64,000 bases of DNA from Deltaproteobacteria bacterium (GCA_020632715.1 JACKFA010000004.1:930001-994000), one strand, 5' to 3'; positions 1-8,703 are shown, counted from the stretch's first letter. The notes: generated by a model from the sequence alone, not told the origin. Translations and numbers: made by a program.

Positions 1-1789
1 GTACCTCGGGACGTCGCTCGAGTCGTCGCCGATCTTCGCGAACATCGACGGCGCGGACGACGACGAGGAGCTCGTGGTCTTCGCGTCGGACGGGCACGTG
101 CACGTCTACCAGGAGGACGGCAGCGAGGCTCCGGGCTTCCCGTTCGCGGTCGACCGGCGGCGCCCGATGAAGACGACGAACGACCAGAACGTGCTCGGCG
201 CGTGCGCGTACCGGAGCGACAAGACGGGTTGCCGCGGCGACGCGACGGTCGACCCGGACCTCGGGCGGCAGACCGGGATGATGCCGCCGGCGGTGGGCGA
301 CCTCGACGGCGACGGGACGCTCGAGATCGTGCTGTCGACGTGGGACGGCTGGGTGTTCGTGGTGAACCACGACGGGACGCTCCGGAACGGCTGGCCGAAG
401 AGCGTCGACTTCTCGAAGACGCAGGGGAAGATCGACGAGACGCACATCGTGGACAGCGGGTTCTTCGCGGCCCCGGTGCTCTACGATCTCGACGGGCAGC
501 CCGGGCTCGAGATCGTGTGCGCCGCGATGGACGAGTACATCTACGTCTGGCACGCCGACGGGTCGGCGATGGCGCCGTACCCGATCCGGGTGACCGACAA
601 CACGAGCGAGTCGCTCGCGACGCAGGACCGGATCGTCGCGACGCCGGCGATCGGCGACATCGACGGGGACGGGAAGCCCGAGATCGTGACCGGCTCGAGC
701 GAGGTGTACGGGGCGTCGGGCGTCGAGAACGAGGCGATCGCCTACGCCTTCAACGCCGAGGACGGCTCGCTCATCGATGGCTGGCCGGTGAGCATCTTCG
801 GGCTCACCGTCAACGTGTTGCCGATCGTCGGGCGCGGGGTCGTGACGAACCCGATCCTCGCGGACCTCGACTTCGACGGGACGCTCGAGATCAACATCGA
901 CACCACGTCGACGCAGGGCTGGGTCTTCAACCACGACGGGTCCATCTACAAGAAGATGAACAACCAGCAGTTCGGCGCCGGGTCGGACTCGACGGACAGC
1001 CCGGCCTACGTGCTCATGAACAACGGCGCGTTCGGCAACATCGACAACGAGGGCGGCATCGACCTCGTGAAGGGGACGGCGGGCTTCCAGTTCGCGCTCG
1101 CGTTCGCGGGCGGCGGCGTGCGCGGGCAGTTCGACCACCACATGAGCGGGTGGGACACGGACACCGGCAAGATGATGGAGGGCTTCCCGCGGGTGCACGA
1201 CGACTGGCAGTTCTTCAACACGCCCAGCATCGTGGACATCGACAACGACGCGAACCCCGAGGTGATCATCGGGTCGGGCGGCTACCTCGTGCACGCGTGG
1301 AACTACCTCGGCGAGGAGCCGCCGGGGTGGCCGAAGCAGACGGGCGGCTGGATCATCGCGAGCGCGGGGGTCGGCGACTTCGACGGCGACGGGAAGTTCG
1401 ACGTGGCGATCAGCACGCGCGACGGCTGGCTCTACGTGTGGAAGACCGAGGGCAAGACCGGGAGCGTGTTCGAGTGGAACGGCTTCGGCGCGAACCCGCA
1501 CCACACGAACAACTACGAGGACGACCCGACGCCGTACAAGACGTGGACCGCGGGGAACCCGGGGACGGGGGACACGACGGACAGCGACACGGTCGACTCG
1601 AGCGACACGGCGGGCGGCGAGGACACGGCGGGCGGCGAGGACACCGCGGCGTCCACGGACACCGGCGGCACGGGCGGCAAGAAGGACGGCGGCGGCTGCG
1701 CCGGCGGCGGCACGGGGGCGCCCGGGGCGGCGCTGGTCGTGCTCGTCGGGCTCGCGGTGGCCTTCGCGCGGCGGCGTCGCGCGGCCTGA
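1..1789 (+). CDS. FG-GAP/VCBS-repeat surface protein, C-terminal part
   Basis: The reading frame is open from base 2, so the gene begins upstream of the window. The visible part holds at least six FG-GAP/VCBS-type blades of the form GDxDGDGxxEIV (for example GDLDGDGTLEIV, GDIDGDGKPEIV, VDIDNDANPEVI, GDFDGDGKFDVA), which usually fold as a calcium-binding beta-propeller. The tail has a Thr/Asp/Ser-rich stalk (DTTDSDTVDSSDTAGGEDT), then GGGCAGGG, a hydrophobic helix and RRRR. That is a MYXO-CTERM-like sorting signal, so the protein is probably exported and surface-anchored. A GTG at 74 could be read as a start, but the blade pattern continues in frame upstream of it, so it is taken as internal. 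Ligand or partner unknown. Confidence 0.85.
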   Translation, partial: YLGTSLESSPIFANIDGADDDEELVVFASDGHVHVYQEDGSEAPGFPFAVDRRRPMKTTNDQNVLGACAYRSDKTGCRGDATVDPDLGRQTGMMPPAVGDLDGDGTLEIVLSTWDGWVFVVNHDGTLRNGWPKSVDFSKTQGKIDETHIVDSGFFAAPVLYDLDGQPGLEIVCAAMDEYIYVWHADGSAMAPYPIRVTDNTSESLATQDRIVATPAIGDIDGDGKPEIVTGSSEVYGASGVENEAIAYAFNAEDGSLIDGWPVSIFGLTVNVLPIVGRGVVTNPILADLDFDGTLEINIDTTSTQGWVFNHDGSIYKKMNNQQFGAGSDSTDSPAYVLMNNGAFGNIDNEGGIDLVKGTAGFQFALAFAGGGVRGQFDHHMSGWDTDTGKMMEGFPRVHDDWQFFNTPSIVDIDNDANPEVIIGSGGYLVHAWNYLGEEPPGWPKQTGGWIIASAGVGDFDGDGKFDVAISTRDGWLYVWKTEGKTGSVFEWNGFGANPHHTNNYEDDPTPYKTWTAGNPGTGDTTDSDTVDSSDTAGGEDTAGGEDTAASTDTGGTGGKKDGGGCAGGGTGAPGAALVVLVGLAVAFARRRRAA

Positions 1790-1801
1790 GGCGCGGTTCG
1801 A

Positions 1802-1828
1802 GGGGCGCGCGTCGGGAGACGGCGCCCC
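1802..1828. terminator. Hairpin between convergent genes
   Basis: GGGGCGCGCGTC (1802-1813), loop GGGA, then GACGGCGCCCC (1818-1828) pair as an 11-bp stem with one bulged base. It lies in the 65-bp gap between the convergent FG-GAP gene and the AbiEii-type gene. There is no clear T-run, so a bidirectional terminator is an inference from position and stem strength. Confidence 0.45.
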
Positions 1829-1854
1829 TGAGGACGCGGGCCTGCTGCGCGCTC

Positions 1855-2529
1855 TCAGCCTGGCTCGGGGAACGCGAGCCTCGCGACGGCCTTGGCGAGC
1901 TCCGTGCGCCAGCGCGTGTACGCCTCGACCTGCGCCTCGTCGAGCCCGGCGCGACGAGCCAGCGGCGCGACCGGGAACGTCGCGAGACACTCCGCGAGCA
2001 CGAGCGGTGAGAAGCCGCGGTCCTTGCGCGCGGCGTCCTCGAGCGCGCGCCCGAGATCGCCTCCCGCCGCGACGAGCTCGTGGGCGTCGAGCAGATCGCG
2101 GAGCTCCGCGCGGGAGATGAGGGTGTTCAGCTTGTTCGTGAGGATCTCGTGCGCCGAGTCGATGGCCAACTCCCGCCCGTCGATCTCGACCTGGGCGGGG
2201 GCCTCGACGGACGCCACGGGCTCCGCAACGAGGTCCACCACCACGACGTCACCCCCGTCATCGACGCGGTAGCGCGCGAACGCGGGGCCAAGCTCGAGAC
2301 GCTCGTGGTGGAACGCGGCGTCGTCCAGGCGCCGCTCCGCCTGTCGCAGCATCTCGGGAGAGAGCTCGTGATGGCCACGGAAGAACAGGTCGAGGTCACG
2401 GGTCTCGCGGTGTCCGAGGTGGAAGCCTGCGAGGGCGGCGCCTCCGGTCAACGTCCACGGCGGTTCCATGCCGGCGAGCGCGACGAGCACACGCTTCTGG
2501 AGCGTCGTCAGCCTATCTCGGCGCGACAA
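1855..2529 (-). CDS. AbiEii/AbiGii-type nucleotidyltransferase toxin
   Basis: A 224-residue protein of the AbiEii/AbiGii (DUF1814) nucleotidyltransferase family, the toxin half of type IV toxin-antitoxin and abortive-infection systems. The family motifs are visible: GG at residues 29-30 (TLTGGAALAGFHLGHR), the metal-binding DLD at 45-47 (ETRDLDLFF), a further Asp strand (VVVVDLVAEP), and the late motif LTNKLNTLISRAELRDLLDAHEL with its RDxxD. Family members transfer nucleotides to RNA or other targets and arrest growth. It is translated from the same minus-strand unit as the small gene before it, overlapping it by 17 bp. That small gene is not an obvious AbiEi antitoxin, so some annotators would call this simply a nucleotidyltransferase. 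Confidence 0.85.
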   Translation of the reverse strand: MSRRDRLTTLQKRVLVALAGMEPPWTLTGGAALAGFHLGHRETRDLDLFFRGHHELSPEMLRQAERRLDDAAFHHERLELGPAFARYRVDDGGDVVVVDLVAEPVASVEAPAQVEIDGRELAIDSAHEILTNKLNTLISRAELRDLLDAHELVAAGGDLGRALEDAARKDRGFSPLVLAECLATFPVAPLARRAGLDEAQVEAYTRWRTELAKAVARLAFPEPG

Positions 2530-2824
2530 GTCCCAGCTCCTCCCAGAGGCCGAAGACGGTCTCCCAGCGGGCCCTCGCCTGCCCGAGGTTGCGAACGACG
2601 TAGGGCCAGAGCGACACGATCTCGTGGGGCGACACGAAGCGGAAGACGTCGTCCGGCTTCGCCTGCCGCAACAGCTTGCCGATGTCGAGCCCGCGCTCCT
2701 CCTCGGACCCCGTCGCGAGCCGCGCCGCGAACTCGGCGAGGGTAGTGTCCTCGTCCCAGAGGAAATAGGGGCGCCCGCGGTCGTCGCAGAGCTGGTCCGG
2801 CGGGGTCGGGTTCAAGCGGCTCAC
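2513..2824 (-). CDS. Small partner of the AbiEii-type gene, possible antitoxin
   Basis: A 103-residue protein that I do not recognise by family. It is acidic to neutral, begins MSRLNPTPPDQLCDDRGRP and has no signal peptide or membrane segment. It is predicted largely helical, with two Trp-containing segments (SLWPYVVRN and ARWETVFGLWEELG). It sits immediately upstream of the nucleotidyltransferase gene and its last 17 bases overlap that gene's start, which implies translational coupling. Position and size fit an antitoxin or adaptor, but no winged-helix AbiEi signature is visible. Role inferred from context only. Confidence 0.6.
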   Translation of the reverse strand: MSRLNPTPPDQLCDDRGRPYFLWDEDTTLAEFAARLATGSEEERGLDIGKLLRQAKPDDVFRFVSPHEIVSLWPYVVRNLGQARARWETVFGLWEELGLVAPR

Positions 2825-2915
2825 GACGCGAATGTAGCAGACTTCGGGCGCGAGCCGGCAACGGCGTCCGTCGCCCCGTTGCCACGCGCCGCGCGCCGCG
2901 CCATGCTCCGGGCCG

Positions 2916-3827
2916 ATGCAGGCGCGCTACCGCTCGATCTCGACCCCCATCACCCTGACGTCCATCGCCGTCAGCGTGACGATCGCGCTCCTCATCGCGT
3001 GGACCGTCGTCATCGCGAACGGCGCCTACGAGGGGCAGGTCTGGCTCCTCGTCCTCGGCATCACGTCCTTCGCCTTCCTCGTCGTCGTGCTCCTCCTCTC
3101 GGGCGTCGGCCTCGCGCGTGGCATCCTCGAGATCCGCCGCCAGAACACCTTCGTCGACTCGGTCACCCACGAGCTCAAGTCCCCGCTCGCCGCCCTCCGC
3201 CTCGGCCTCGAGACCCTCGACCGACCCGACGTCAAGGACAGCCAGCGCGCCGAGGTCCGCGCCATGATGCGCGACGACGTCGAGCGCCTCTCCGCCTTCA
3301 TCGACGACGTCCTCGAGGCGAGCCGCCTCTCCCACCTCCGCGAGGGCGTCCCCCTCGCGCGCGTCGACCTCGCCGACCTCGCCCGCGCCACCGTCGCCAC
3401 CGTCACCTCCCGCCACGGCGTCGACCCCGCCTGCGTCTCCGTCGCCATCCCCCCCGGCCTCGCCGTCCAGACCGACCGCACCTCGCTCGAGACCATCTTC
3501 AAGAACCTCATCGACAACGCCCTCAAGTACTCGGGCCCCGACCCGCCCGAGGTGCGCATCGCCGCCGAGCGCCGCCCCGACAAGAGCGTCGTCGTCACCT
3601 TCGCCGACCGCGGCATCGGGATCCCCGCCGCCGACGTCCGCCGCGTCTTCAAGCGCTTCTACCGCGTCGACGACGAGGCCGTCCGCGCCCGCCGCGGCAC
3701 CGGCCTCGGCCTCTTCGTCGTCGCCGCCCTCGCGCGCGGGCTCGGCGCCCGCCTCGTCGCCGCGTCCCCCGGGCCAGGGCAGGGCACGACGATGACGCTG
3801 ACGCTCCCGACCTCGGAGGCCCCATGA
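2916..3827 (+). CDS. Membrane sensor histidine kinase
   Basis: A 303-residue sensor kinase. Two hydrophobic helices at about residues 12-35 and 43-68 anchor it in the inner membrane with almost no periplasmic loop between them, so it probably senses within the membrane or through a partner. The dimerisation and phosphoacceptor helix reads FVDSVTHELKSP (His85). The ATPase domain has the N-box FKNLIDNALKYSG, the G1 box FADRGIGIP and the G2 box RRGTGLGLFVV. Its TGA overlaps the ATG of the response regulator (ATGA), so the two are co-translated. It starts 91 bp after the divergent toxin-partner gene. Signal unknown. Confidence 0.93.
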   Translation: MQARYRSISTPITLTSIAVSVTIALLIAWTVVIANGAYEGQVWLLVLGITSFAFLVVVLLLSGVGLARGILEIRRQNTFVDSVTHELKSPLAALRLGLETLDRPDVKDSQRAEVRAMMRDDVERLSAFIDDVLEASRLSHLREGVPLARVDLADLARATVATVTSRHGVDPACVSVAIPPGLAVQTDRTSLETIFKNLIDNALKYSGPDPPEVRIAAERRPDKSVVVTFADRGIGIPAADVRRVFKRFYRVDDEAVRARRGTGLGLFVVAALARGLGARLVAASPGPGQGTTMTLTLPTSEAP

Positions 3828-4552
3828 ATGCCGCCAACGGCGCCCTCCGCGTGCTCGTCGTCGAGGACGAGACCCACCTCGCCCGCGGCCTCAAGCTCAA
3901 CCTCGAGCTCGAGGGCTTCGAGGTCGCCCTCGCCGCCACCGGCCGCGAGGCCGCCGCCCTCATGCTCGGCCCGCGCTTCGACGCCATCCTCCTCGACGTG
4001 CAGCTCCCCGACGTCACCGGCTTCGAGCTCTGCCGCCGCCTGCGCGCCGCGAAGGACCACACGCCGGTCATCATGCTGACCGTGCGCGCCGCCGCCGAGG
4101 ACCGCGTCACCGGCCTCGAGGTCGGCGCCGACGACTACGTCACGAAGCCCTTCGTCATGGCCGAGCTCCTCGCGCGGCTGCGCGCGCTCCTCCGCCGCCA
4201 GGGCTGGGAGCGCGCCGAGGCCCCCGTCCCCTCCGACGTCGTCCGCTTCGGCGCCGCCACCGTCGACTTCACGCGCCACGTCGCCGCGCTCGCCGGCGAG
4301 CCCGTCGAGCTCACGAAGCTCGAGCTCGACCTCGTGCGCTACTTCACCGCGAACCCGGGCCGCGTGCTGTCGCGCGCCGAGCTCCTCGAGAAGGTCTGGA
4401 TGCTCGCGAACTACTCGCAGACCCGCACGGTCGACAACTTCATCGTGCGCCTCCGCCGCCACTTCGAGCCCGACCCCGACCGTCCCCGCTACTTCGTCTC
4501 CGTGCGCGGGGCGGGCTATAAGTTCGTCCCGGACGCGCTCCCGCCGACCTGA
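3824..4552 (+). CDS. OmpR/PhoB-family response regulator
   Basis: A 242-residue regulator that starts at the ATG sharing bases with the kinase stop codon. The receiver domain has the acidic pair in VVEDE, phosphoacceptor Asp58 (ILLDVQLPD), Thr86 (MLTVR) and Lys108 (VTKPF). The C-terminal half is a winged-helix DNA-binding domain with the family hallmarks LTKLELDLVRYF, PGRVLSRAELLEKVW, RTVDNFIVRLRR and the closing YFVSVRGAGYKFV. It should act on DNA when phosphorylated by the adjacent kinase. No targets can be read from the window; the lipoprotein gene 35 bp downstream may be in the same transcript. Confidence 0.95.
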   Translation: MNAANGALRVLVVEDETHLARGLKLNLELEGFEVALAATGREAAALMLGPRFDAILLDVQLPDVTGFELCRRLRAAKDHTPVIMLTVRAAAEDRVTGLEVGADDYVTKPFVMAELLARLRALLRRQGWERAEAPVPSDVVRFGAATVDFTRHVAALAGEPVELTKLELDLVRYFTANPGRVLSRAELLEKVWMLANYSQTRTVDNFIVRLRRHFEPDPDRPRYFVSVRGAGYKFVPDALPPT

Positions 4553-4587
4553 GCGCCGACCCGACCCCCGAAGACCGAGGAACCGCC

Positions 4588-5802
4588 ATGCAGAGCCCCC
4601 GTCACCGGCTCCTGAGCCGCCTCTTCCCCGCCGCCGCGCTCGCCCTCGCCCTCGCCGCCCTCGGCGGCTGCGGCGACGACGGCGCCGCCACCGAGTCGAA
4701 CCCGTCGCCCCCGGCGAACGGCGAGCTCGTCACCGTCGAGCCCGGCGGCGACACGATCTGCTCGCGCGGCACCCCCTACCGCTTCTTCGCGTTCGGCGGC
4801 GACCCGAAGCGGCTCGTGCTCGACTTCGAGGGCGGCGGCGCGTGCTGGAACGAGCTCACGTGCTCGATCGCCGGCGCCATCTTCTCCGAGGAGGCGCCCA
4901 CGCAGGAGCAGGTCGAGGCGACCGTCGCCGACCCCGATCTCGGCGGGATCTACAAGCTCGACGATCCCGCGAACCCGCTGATGGGCTGGTCCCTCGTGCA
5001 CATCCCCTACTGCACGGGCGACATCCACTGGGGCAACGCCACCCACCAGTACACCGACGACATCACCATCAACCACCGCGGCTCGAAGAACGTGAGCGCC
5101 GTGCTCGACTGGGTCGCCGCGCGCTACCCCGACCCCGACACCATCTTCGTCACCGGCTGCTCGGCGGGCGCGTACGGCGCCGTCGGCTACGCCTCGTGGG
5201 TCGCCGAGCGCTGGCCGAACGCGCAGGTGCGCGTCCTCGCCGACTCGGGCGCCGGCATCATCACCGACACCTTCTTCGCCGACAGCTTCCCGAACTGGAA
5301 CGCGCTCCCGACCATCGAGACCTACCTCCCGGGGCTCGGCGACGTGCCGCTCGCGGACCTCAGCATCGAGGACCTCTACATCCAGACCGCGAAGGCCTAC
5401 CCGAACATGCGCATCGGCCAGTACAACACGACCTTCGACCGCGATCAGACGTTCTATTACACCGCGATGGGCGGCGGCTCGGACTGGTCGGACCGGATGC
5501 ACGCGACGGTCGCGGCGATCGCCGCCGAGGCGCCGAACTTCCGCTACTACCTCGCGCCGGGGCAGATCCACTGCATCACCCCCTACCGCTTCTTCTACGA
5601 CCGGCAGACGGGCCCCGCCGGCGCGCCGATCGAGTTCTCGACGTGGCTCGACGAGCTCATCAACGGCTCGTCGCCGCCGCCGAGCGTCGCGTGCGACGGC
5701 GACGCCTGCCTCACCGACCCGATCTGCGACGCCTGCGCCGCGAGCGCCGCGCCGACGGAAGGGCCCGTGTGCCGCTGGTGCGAGGGGTGGCCGCTCGAGT
5801 GA
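4588..5802 (+). CDS. Pectinacetylesterase-family lipoprotein
   Basis: A 404-residue lipoprotein. The signal peptide ends in LAALGGC (lipobox Cys28). The body matches the pectinacetylesterase/Notum family of alpha/beta hydrolases: LVLDFEGGGACWNE supplies the oxyanion region, VTGCSAGAYGA carries nucleophile Ser192, an Asp near residues 284-286 (FDRDQ) and His328 (GQIHCIT) would complete the triad. Several Cys pairs suggest disulphides, including a Cys-rich tail (CDGDACLTDPICDACAAS). Family members remove acetyl or acyl esters from polysaccharides or lipoproteins; the substrate here is unknown. It lies outside the cytoplasm, anchored by lipid, 35 bp after the response-regulator gene. Confidence 0.88.
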   Translation: MQSPRHRLLSRLFPAAALALALAALGGCGDDGAATESNPSPPANGELVTVEPGGDTICSRGTPYRFFAFGGDPKRLVLDFEGGGACWNELTCSIAGAIFSEEAPTQEQVEATVADPDLGGIYKLDDPANPLMGWSLVHIPYCTGDIHWGNATHQYTDDITINHRGSKNVSAVLDWVAARYPDPDTIFVTGCSAGAYGAVGYASWVAERWPNAQVRVLADSGAGIITDTFFADSFPNWNALPTIETYLPGLGDVPLADLSIEDLYIQTAKAYPNMRIGQYNTTFDRDQTFYYTAMGGGSDWSDRMHATVAAIAAEAPNFRYYLAPGQIHCITPYRFFYDRQTGPAGAPIEFSTWLDELINGSSPPPSVACDGDACLTDPICDACAASAAPTEGPVCRWCEGWPLE

Positions 5803-5923
5803 GTGAGCAGCCCGTGAGCACGCTGAGCGCGGCTGCTCAAAATGGCGCCGCGGCGCGCGGCGCGCTTCAGGCGGCGCCCGACATCGCGTTCCCATGGGAG
5901 CCAACCCAGGGAGGTACGCAGCG

Positions 5924-7504
5924 ATGGGCAGCCCCGAGCCGATCCGACATCCAGGCGGCCCCGATCGTCGCGCTCGCGCCCAGCGCGAGCCCGAGGGCCG
6001 GATCCTGCGCCCCTCCCCCGCGCTCGCGGAGCGCCGCGAGCAGTGGCAGCGGCCCCGCGCCACCGTCGACGACCACGAGCTCGCCCTCGACGCGTCCCCC
6101 GAGCGGCTCGCCCGCTTCGACGCCGCCGTCACCGACGTCCACACCAGCGTCGCGCTCTTCAACCGCGGCTTCTACGGCGATCCCGTGCCGCTCGGGCTCT
6201 GCGCTGCCGTCCAGCGCAAGGCGGCGGCGCTCGCGGCGCTCGAGACGGCGCAGATCCACGCCGTGGCCGCCGAAGGCGTGGCCGGCGGCGGCGGCCCGCT
6301 CCCGCACCTCGACGTCATCCAGGCGGCCTTCGGCCACCACGACGTACGGGGCGTGGTCGCGCACGTCGGCGGCGCGGCCCAGGCCTCGGCCGAGCTGATC
6401 GGCGCCGAGGCGTACGCGACCGGGTCACGCGTCGCGTTCCGGGGGACGCCGAGCCTCCACACCGCGGCGCACGAAGCCGCCCACGTCGTGCAGCAGCGCG
6501 CGGGCGTCTCGCTCGCCGGCGGGGTCGGCGCGGTGGGGGACCGCTGGGAGCGCCACGCGGACGCCGTCGCAGACGCGGTCGTGCGCGGGCACGACGCGGC
6601 GCCCCTCCTCGACCGGGTCGCCGGCGGCGGCGGCGGCGGTGTCGCGGCCGGCGGCGCGGTGCAGCGCCTCGCGAAGGGGGAGATCACGAAGGTCCTGAAG
6701 AAGCACGGGACCGTGCCGGCCCACGCCGGGCCGATGACCGACCTGCTCTCGCTCATCGCCGATCGCTTCAAGATCACGAGCGCGGCCCAGGTCGAGCGGT
6801 TCATCGCCCCCATCGAGCGCATCTTCTCGCTGCGCGGCCTCGATGAGGGGCAGCGGTTCATGCGCCGCGTGCTCCCGACGCTCAAGAGCATCAACGGCGC
6901 GATGAGCTTCGTGAAGCTCGTGGGCGCCATCGCGACGCCCATCAACCTCGCCGCCGACGTCCTCATCAACATCCCGGCCGTCGCCGAGCAGCTCGGCGCC
7001 GCCACGACCCAGGCCGCGAAGGCCAAGGACGACGCCAGGAAGCGCGTGCACGAGGCGCGCCGCTACTTCGCCGCGAACGACCAGCACGCCGCCATGATGG
7101 TCGCCGACAACGTGGCGGACAGCGTCGGCGGGCGGTTCACGATGCGGACCATCGTCAACCACGTCGTGAACGGCAGCCAGGTCAACTACCACAAGAAGAT
7201 CGCCGCGGTGGTCGCGGCGCTGAGGACGTGGATCGACGCGGAGGCGGGCTTCTACCGGGCGGTCGCCGACGCGCTGCTCACCGTGGCGGGCACCGCCGCC
7301 AACGCCGCCGGCGTGGCCGCGCTCCTGGTGCCGGCCGTGGGCGAGGTCGTCGGGACGGCCGCGGCGCTGGTCAGCGTGTCGGTGTGGCTCATCCAGACCA
7401 TCGGCGGGACGGCCAAGGCCCAGGCGGTCGCGACGGCGCCCCTGAAGGCGAGCGAGACGTTCATGCGCCAGCTGGCCGAGAAGCTCCTGGCCGCGCCTGC
7501 CTGA
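5924..7504 (+). CDS. DUF4157 (eCIS-core) zinc-motif protein with helical C-terminal domain
   Basis: A 526-residue protein. The ATG at 5924 is chosen because AGGGAGG (5908-5914) sits nine bases before it; an in-frame ATG at 5894 has no such site. Residues about 110-235 match the DUF4157 or eCIS-core domain: GGPLPHLDVIQ, the glycine-rich AHVGG, HTAAHEAAHVVQQ with zinc motif HEAAH (183-187), then GDRWERHADAVADAVV. A Gly stretch and VQR follow. The last 280 residues are mostly helical, with amphipathic and hydrophobic stretches (for example AGVAALLVPAVGEVVGTAAALV). DUF4157 proteins are often linked to extracellular contractile injection systems as cargo or core-associated proteins. No tail, sheath or baseplate gene lies in this window, so it is an orphan here. 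Confidence 0.8.
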   Translation: MGSPEPIRHPGGPDRRARAQREPEGRILRPSPALAERREQWQRPRATVDDHELALDASPERLARFDAAVTDVHTSVALFNRGFYGDPVPLGLCAAVQRKAAALAALETAQIHAVAAEGVAGGGGPLPHLDVIQAAFGHHDVRGVVAHVGGAAQASAELIGAEAYATGSRVAFRGTPSLHTAAHEAAHVVQQRAGVSLAGGVGAVGDRWERHADAVADAVVRGHDAAPLLDRVAGGGGGGVAAGGAVQRLAKGEITKVLKKHGTVPAHAGPMTDLLSLIADRFKITSAAQVERFIAPIERIFSLRGLDEGQRFMRRVLPTLKSINGAMSFVKLVGAIATPINLAADVLINIPAVAEQLGAATTQAAKAKDDARKRVHEARRYFAANDQHAAMMVADNVADSVGGRFTMRTIVNHVVNGSQVNYHKKIAAVVAALRTWIDAEAGFYRAVADALLTVAGTAANAAGVAALLVPAVGEVVGTAAALVSVSVWLIQTIGGTAKAQAVATAPLKASETFMRQLAEKLLAAPA

Positions 7505-7572
7505 CCACGGCGCGCGCGGCGTCGGAGCCGTCGTCGCCGCCGGAGAGGCGCCTCCCAGGCGGTCGCGCGGGG

Positions 7573-7594
7573 CTGTGACACAACCATTACACAG
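7573..7594. promoter_or_regulatory. Inverted repeat in the desaturase leader
   Basis: CTGTG (7573-7577) and CACAG (7590-7594) form an inverted repeat with a 12-bp, comparatively AT-rich spacer, 53 bp before the desaturase start and in the only AT-rich patch of the intergenic region. The spacing suits a dimeric regulator. No experiment or known motif backs it. Confidence 0.25.
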
Positions 7595-7646
7595 CCTGAC
7601 GGCACGATGACCGCGGCGACCCGCGGCTTTTGGCACGCTCGGGGGC

Positions 7647-8567
7647 ATGAACGCACGCACCCGAGCCGAGAACCTCCCGAAGCCCGACGCCGCCGCCGAG
7701 GGCGATCTGTCCCGTCACAACGGGATCAGCGCCACGCTGCCCTTCGTCCTGGCCCACGTCGCCTGCCTCGGCGCGATCTGGACGGGCGTCCCGATGGACG
7801 CCGTCGTCGTCGCCGTGGTGCTCTACTTCGTGCGCATGTTCGGCGCGACGGCCGGCTACCACCGCTACTTCTCGCACCGCACGTTCAAGACGAGCCGCGT
7901 CGGGCAGTTCCTGTTCGCGTTCCTCGCGCAGACCGGCTGCCAGAAGGGGATCCTCTGGTGGGCGGCGCACCACCGCGTGCACCACCAGCACAGCGATCAG
8001 GAGGGCGACGTCCACTCGCCCGTCGTCCACGGGCTCTTCCACGGGCACGTGGGCTGGATCTTCGACCCCGAGCTCACGCCGACCCGCTGGTCGCGCGTGC
8101 GGGACCTCTCGCGCTACCCGGAGCTCCGCTTCCTGAACCGCTTCTGGCTCCTCCCGCCGACGGTGCTCGCGCTCAGCTGCCTCGCGATCTGGGGCTGGGC
8201 CGGGCTCATCGTGGGCTTCTTCTGGAGCACGGTCGCGCTCTGGCACGGCGTCTTCACGATCAACTCGCTCGCGCACGTCTGGGGCAAGCGCCGCTTCGAG
8301 ACGAAGGACGACAGCCGCAACAACGCGCTGCTCGCCATCATCACGATGGGCGAGGGGTGGCACAACAACCACCACCACCACATGCTGAGCACGCGCCAGG
8401 GCTTCCGCTGGTACGAGATCGACCTCACGTTCTACATCCTCAAGGTGATGAGCTGGTTCCACCTCGTGTGGGACCTGCGCGAGCCCCCGGCCGAGCTGAT
8501 GCGCGCCTCGGCGCCCGCGGCGAAGGCGGCCGACGAGCCCGCGCCCGAGGTCGTCGCCGCCCCCTGA
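7647..8567 (+). CDS. Acyl-CoA/acyl-lipid desaturase
   Basis: A 306-residue integral-membrane fatty acid desaturase of the delta-9 (stearoyl-CoA desaturase) type. The three diiron histidine boxes are intact: HRYFSH (72-77), HHRVHH (108-113) and HNNHHHH (239-245). Four hydrophobic stretches lie between them (about 31-62, 82-100, 163-198 and the part around 200-208). The enzyme introduces a cis double bond into acyl chains using oxygen and an electron donor, and so tunes membrane fluidity. No ferredoxin or reductase is fused or adjacent. It stands alone, with 142 bp before it and 136 bp after. Confidence 0.93.
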   Translation: MNARTRAENLPKPDAAAEGDLSRHNGISATLPFVLAHVACLGAIWTGVPMDAVVVAVVLYFVRMFGATAGYHRYFSHRTFKTSRVGQFLFAFLAQTGCQKGILWWAAHHRVHHQHSDQEGDVHSPVVHGLFHGHVGWIFDPELTPTRWSRVRDLSRYPELRFLNRFWLLPPTVLALSCLAIWGWAGLIVGFFWSTVALWHGVFTINSLAHVWGKRRFETKDDSRNNALLAIITMGEGWHNNHHHHMLSTRQGFRWYEIDLTFYILKVMSWFHLVWDLREPPAELMRASAPAAKAADEPAPEVVAAP

Positions 8568-8605
8568 TCGCGGCTCGGCCCGCCACGGCCGATCTCTAAT
8601 CAGGT

Positions 8606-8621
8606 GTTCAGTGCGCTGAAC
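8606..8621. promoter_or_regulatory. Palindrome upstream of the SbcD/SbcC-like operon
   Basis: GTTCAG-TGCG-CTGAAC, 6-bp arms, 83 bp before the nuclease start. The preceding bases together with the left arm (8596-8611) match 14 of 16 positions of the LexA box I recall for Myxococcus xanthus (CTRHAMRYBYGTTCAG). A damage-responsive operator is plausible for a repair operon, but the match is imperfect. Confidence 0.4.
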
Positions 8622-8703
8622 GGCGCCCCCTCGGTGCTAGGTTCGCTCTGCACGTCGCTCCCCGCGGCGCGCTCTCCCCAGCGACCCGACACCGCGAGGA
8701 CCC

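Noticed and set aside
5894..5923. Earlier ATG for the DUF4157 protein
   Set aside because: It has no ribosome site, while AGGGAGG is correctly placed for the ATG at 5924.
7630..7649. TGGCAC-N5-GGGCA resembling a sigma-54 promoter before the desaturase gene
   Set aside because: The -12 part runs into the ATG, leaving no room for a transcript start, and it matches TTGCA poorly.
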